Positions 62,378 through 64,000 of a stretch of 64,000 nt of DNA are shown piece after piece; the first letter of the stretch is position 1; the number at the start of each line of letters is the position of its first letter. The position numbers were made by a program, and so were the translations under genes. The notes under the pieces are model-generated. The model had not been told where the DNA came from. It made no database searches and saw nothing but the letters and a program-made list of their open reading frames with translations. The stretch comes from Bradyrhizobium erythrophlei (lineage in GTDB: Bacteria; Pseudomonadota; Alphaproteobacteria; Rhizobiales; Xanthobacteraceae). The stretch spans positions 5,952,001 through 6,016,000 of the forward strand of contig NZ_LT670817.1 of the NCBI RefSeq assembly GCF_900129425.1. Direction: 5' to 3'.

Positions 62378-62395
62378 TGCTTTAAGCATAAAATA
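62378..62395 (+). promoter_or_regulatory. Candidate MarR operator, site 4 (alpha/beta hydrolase promoter)
   Basis: Plus strand reads TGCTTTAAGCATAAAATA, the copy closest to the consensus of the six. It lies 62 bases before the GTG at 62458. Confidence 0.6.
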
Positions 62396-62457
62396 TTGCT
62401 TTTCATCCATCGGGGTCCTGTTAGCATCGGCAGCCCTCACAAGACAGGAGATCCGGC

Positions 62458-63285
62458 GTGCCCGGTTCCGCACCATTGACGACGAAGGATGGCCGTTTCG
62501 GCTATGAGGCCGCCGGCGATCCAGCTTCGCAGCCGCTGCTGTTCCTGCACGGAATCGGGGGCGCGGCGCGGGCATGGCGTGGCCAACTGGATTTTTTCAG
62601 GGATCGCTATCGCACCATCGCCTGGGATATGCCGGGCTATGGCGGCTCCGCGCCGCTGCCGGACGTCAGCATCGCCGCCCTCGCCGGCGCATTGCAGGAT
62701 TTCCTGCAAGCCGTCGGCGCGACGAATCCCGTCATCGTCGGCCATTCGATCGGCGGCATGATCGTTCAGCAATGGCTGGCAAAGAACCCGCGCACTGCCG
62801 GCGCCGTCGTCCTCGCCCAGACCAGCCCCGCATTCGGCAAACCCGACGGCGACTGGCAGAAATCCTTTATCGACGCGCGGCTGGGCCCGCTCGATCGCGG
62901 CGAGACGCTGGTCACGCTGGCGCCGTCGTTGGTCAACGAATTGGTGGGCGACGATCCCGACGCGAGCGGCATGGATCTCGCCCGCGACTGCATGGCCGCC
63001 GTTCCCGGGGCGACCTATCGCGCCACCATGCTGGCGCTGATGGGGTTTGATCTGCGCAGCGCGCTCAAGGCGATCGCCGTGCCGACGCTGGTGCTGTCTG
63101 GCTCGAAGGACAATAATGCGCCGGCGCCGATGATGGCGAAAATGGCGAGCTATATTCCATCCGCGACATACGTTGAACTCGAAGGTGTCGGCCACCTCGC
63201 CAACCTGGAACGCCCCTTGGCTTTCAATGCCGCGCTGGATCAATTCCTGAAGGCGAATGTAACTGCAACACAAGTGACGGCATGA
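62458..63285 (+). CDS. Alpha/beta hydrolase (ring-cleavage or lactone hydrolase-like)
   Basis: A 275-residue protein starting at GTG with ACAGGAGATC upstream. Motifs are LLFLHGIGGAARAWRGQLDF, the nucleophile elbow VIVGHSIGGMIVQQWL and the catalytic His in GVGHLANLERP near the C-terminus. It resembles PcaD or BphD-like hydrolases that open lactones or cleave C-C bonds in aromatic pathways. It overlaps the next gene by 4 bp (ATGA). A role late in the aromatic-CoA pathway is inference. Confidence 0.87.
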   Translation: MPGSAPLTTKDGRFGYEAAGDPASQPLLFLHGIGGAARAWRGQLDFFRDRYRTIAWDMPGYGGSAPLPDVSIAALAGALQDFLQAVGATNPVIVGHSIGGMIVQQWLAKNPRTAGAVVLAQTSPAFGKPDGDWQKSFIDARLGPLDRGETLVTLAPSLVNELVGDDPDASGMDLARDCMAAVPGATYRATMLALMGFDLRSALKAIAVPTLVLSGSKDNNAPAPMMAKMASYIPSATYVELEGVGHLANLERPLAFNAALDQFLKANVTATQVTA

Positions 63286-64000
63286 TGACGGTGCAAACCA
63301 GCAAGAGCGTAACGGCGGTCGACAAGATCGATGCGCCGATCTTCGACCCCCGGGCGTTCCGGCTGAACGACGAACAGGCGGCGATCATTGCGACCGCGCG
63401 CGAACTCGGCCAGACCGTGTTTGCAGGCCGTGCCGCGGCCTATGATCGTGAAGCGAAATTCCCGAGCGAAAATTACGGCGATCTGCATCGCGCCGGCCTG
63501 CTCGGCATCGCCATTCCCAGGAAGCACGGCGGCCTCGGCGCCGACTACCAGACGTATGCCCTGGCGGCGGCCGAGATCGGCCGCTATTGCGGGGCGACCG
63601 CGCTGACCTGGAACATGCACGTCTGCTCGACGCTGTGGTCCGGGCCGCTGGCCGACGATCTCGACATGGACGCGGCCACCCGCGCCGAACATGAACGCCG
63701 GCGTGCCTTGCATTACAGGCGCATCATCGACGACGGCGCGGTCTATTCGCAGCCGTTCTCGGAAGGCGGCGCGGCGGCGGCCGGTGGCGTTGCATTCGGT
63801 ACCGAGGCCAAGCCGGTCAAGGGCGGCTGGATTGTCAACGGCAAGAAGATTTTTGCTTCGCTTTCGGGCCACGCCGATTATTACGGCGTGCTCTGCACCG
63901 AGATCGCGGAAGGCGAAAAGGCCTCCCGCCGCAACACGCTCTACCTCGCACTGCCTGCCAAGGCCGACGGCGTATCCGTGGTCGGTGACTGGGATCCACT
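63282..64000 (+). CDS. Acyl-CoA dehydrogenase family flavoprotein (partial, 3' end off window)
   Basis: The open frame runs from the ATG overlapping the hydrolase stop to the window edge (239 codons). The acyl-CoA dehydrogenase pattern is clear: FRLNDEQAAIIATARELGQT, YGDLHRAGLLGIAIPRKHGG, LAAAEIGRYCGATALTWNMH and the flavin-loop region SQPFSEGGAAAAGG, followed by GGWIVNGKKIFASLSGHADY. The QPFSEG loop departs from the usual T-E-P-x-x-G-S sequence. It may oxidise an acyl-CoA intermediate or act as a flavin-dependent oxygenase of the same fold. It belongs to the plus-strand cupin-hydrolase operon. Confidence 0.88.
   Translation, partial: MMTVQTSKSVTAVDKIDAPIFDPRAFRLNDEQAAIIATARELGQTVFAGRAAAYDREAKFPSENYGDLHRAGLLGIAIPRKHGGLGADYQTYALAAAEIGRYCGATALTWNMHVCSTLWSGPLADDLDMDAATRAEHERRRALHYRRIIDDGAVYSQPFSEGGAAAAGGVAFGTEAKPVKGGWIVNGKKIFASLSGHADYYGVLCTEIAEGEKASRRNTLYLALPAKADGVSVVGDWDP

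Noticed and set aside
1..64000. Search for tRNA, rRNA, prophage or intact insertion sequence
   Set aside because: No cloverleaf, rRNA segment, phage structural gene or full transposase was recognised. Mobile-element traces are limited to the resolvase-like tail and the short repeats.

Overview
The window looks like chromosome from a high-GC alphaproteobacterium of the Bradyrhizobium/Rhodopseudomonas group. This rests on GC-rich coding DNA, many periplasmic solute receptors (Bug type, TRAP, several ABC types), CoA-linked aromatic catabolism, and several intergenic palindromic repeats that I recall as common in Bradyrhizobium genomes. No rRNA, tRNA, CRISPR array or intact transposase was found. 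The species call is inference from gene content.

Layout. 1-5.1 kb: the 5' end of a membrane-anchored coiled-coil protein, a polytopic GT-C-like membrane protein, an ABC_sub_bind receptor and a Tat-exported cupin. 5.1-15.4 kb: a C2 (glycolate/glyoxylate) module. A minus-strand run encodes two serine-glyoxylate-type aminotransferases, an MFS carrier, a metallo-beta-lactamase-fold protein and a crotonase. It diverges from a GntR regulator, a GlcD-GlcF-like fusion and GlcG. 15.4-17.2 kb: a decayed junction with a copy of an autotransporter 3' end, a resolvase-like C-terminus and one small NTF2-like gene. 17.2-21.1 kb: a 1298-residue type Va autotransporter.

21.2-27.8 kb (minus): an ABC receptor without permease, MmgE/PrpD, an SDR lacking catalytic Ser/Tyr, a molybdopterin oxidoreductase and a crotonase. 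28.0-32.3 kb (plus): a Bug receptor, a two-subunit molybdenum hydroxylase and a ModA-like protein without signal peptide, apparently one operon. 32.5-35.5 kb: a complete TRAP transporter. 35.6-39.5 kb: a small membrane protein, a Crp-type regulator, a second orphan Bug receptor and an exported amidohydrolase. 39.7-43.2 kb: a tight Zn-alcohol dehydrogenase / APH-AAA kinase fusion / CHAD operon. 43.3-48.0 kb (minus): a complete ABC importer with a metallophosphoesterase. 48.3-49.6 kb: a class II aldolase-like protein and a small lipoprotein with a duplicated motif.

49.7-64 kb is the most coherent part. It appears to be a pathway that converts an aromatic acid, most likely 2-aminobenzoate (anthranilate), to its CoA thioester and then dearomatises it. 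It holds a RidA protein, an aromatic-acid CoA ligase, a kynurenine-formamidase-like hydrolase, a MarR regulator, an aromatic-type ABC receptor, two paralogous cupins, a flavin hydroxylase, a 782-residue monooxygenase/old-yellow-enzyme fusion, a crotonase, an SDR, an alpha/beta hydrolase and a truncated acyl-CoA-dehydrogenase-like gene. Six copies of an 18-bp element close to TRCTTTAAGNNTAAAATA lie at the promoters of this region, including both sides of the marR-receptor gap. They define a candidate MarR regulon.

Intergenic space is rich in repeats: four copies of one long palindromic element (two nearly full length, in opposite orientation), two copies plus a half copy of a second, and single copies of others.
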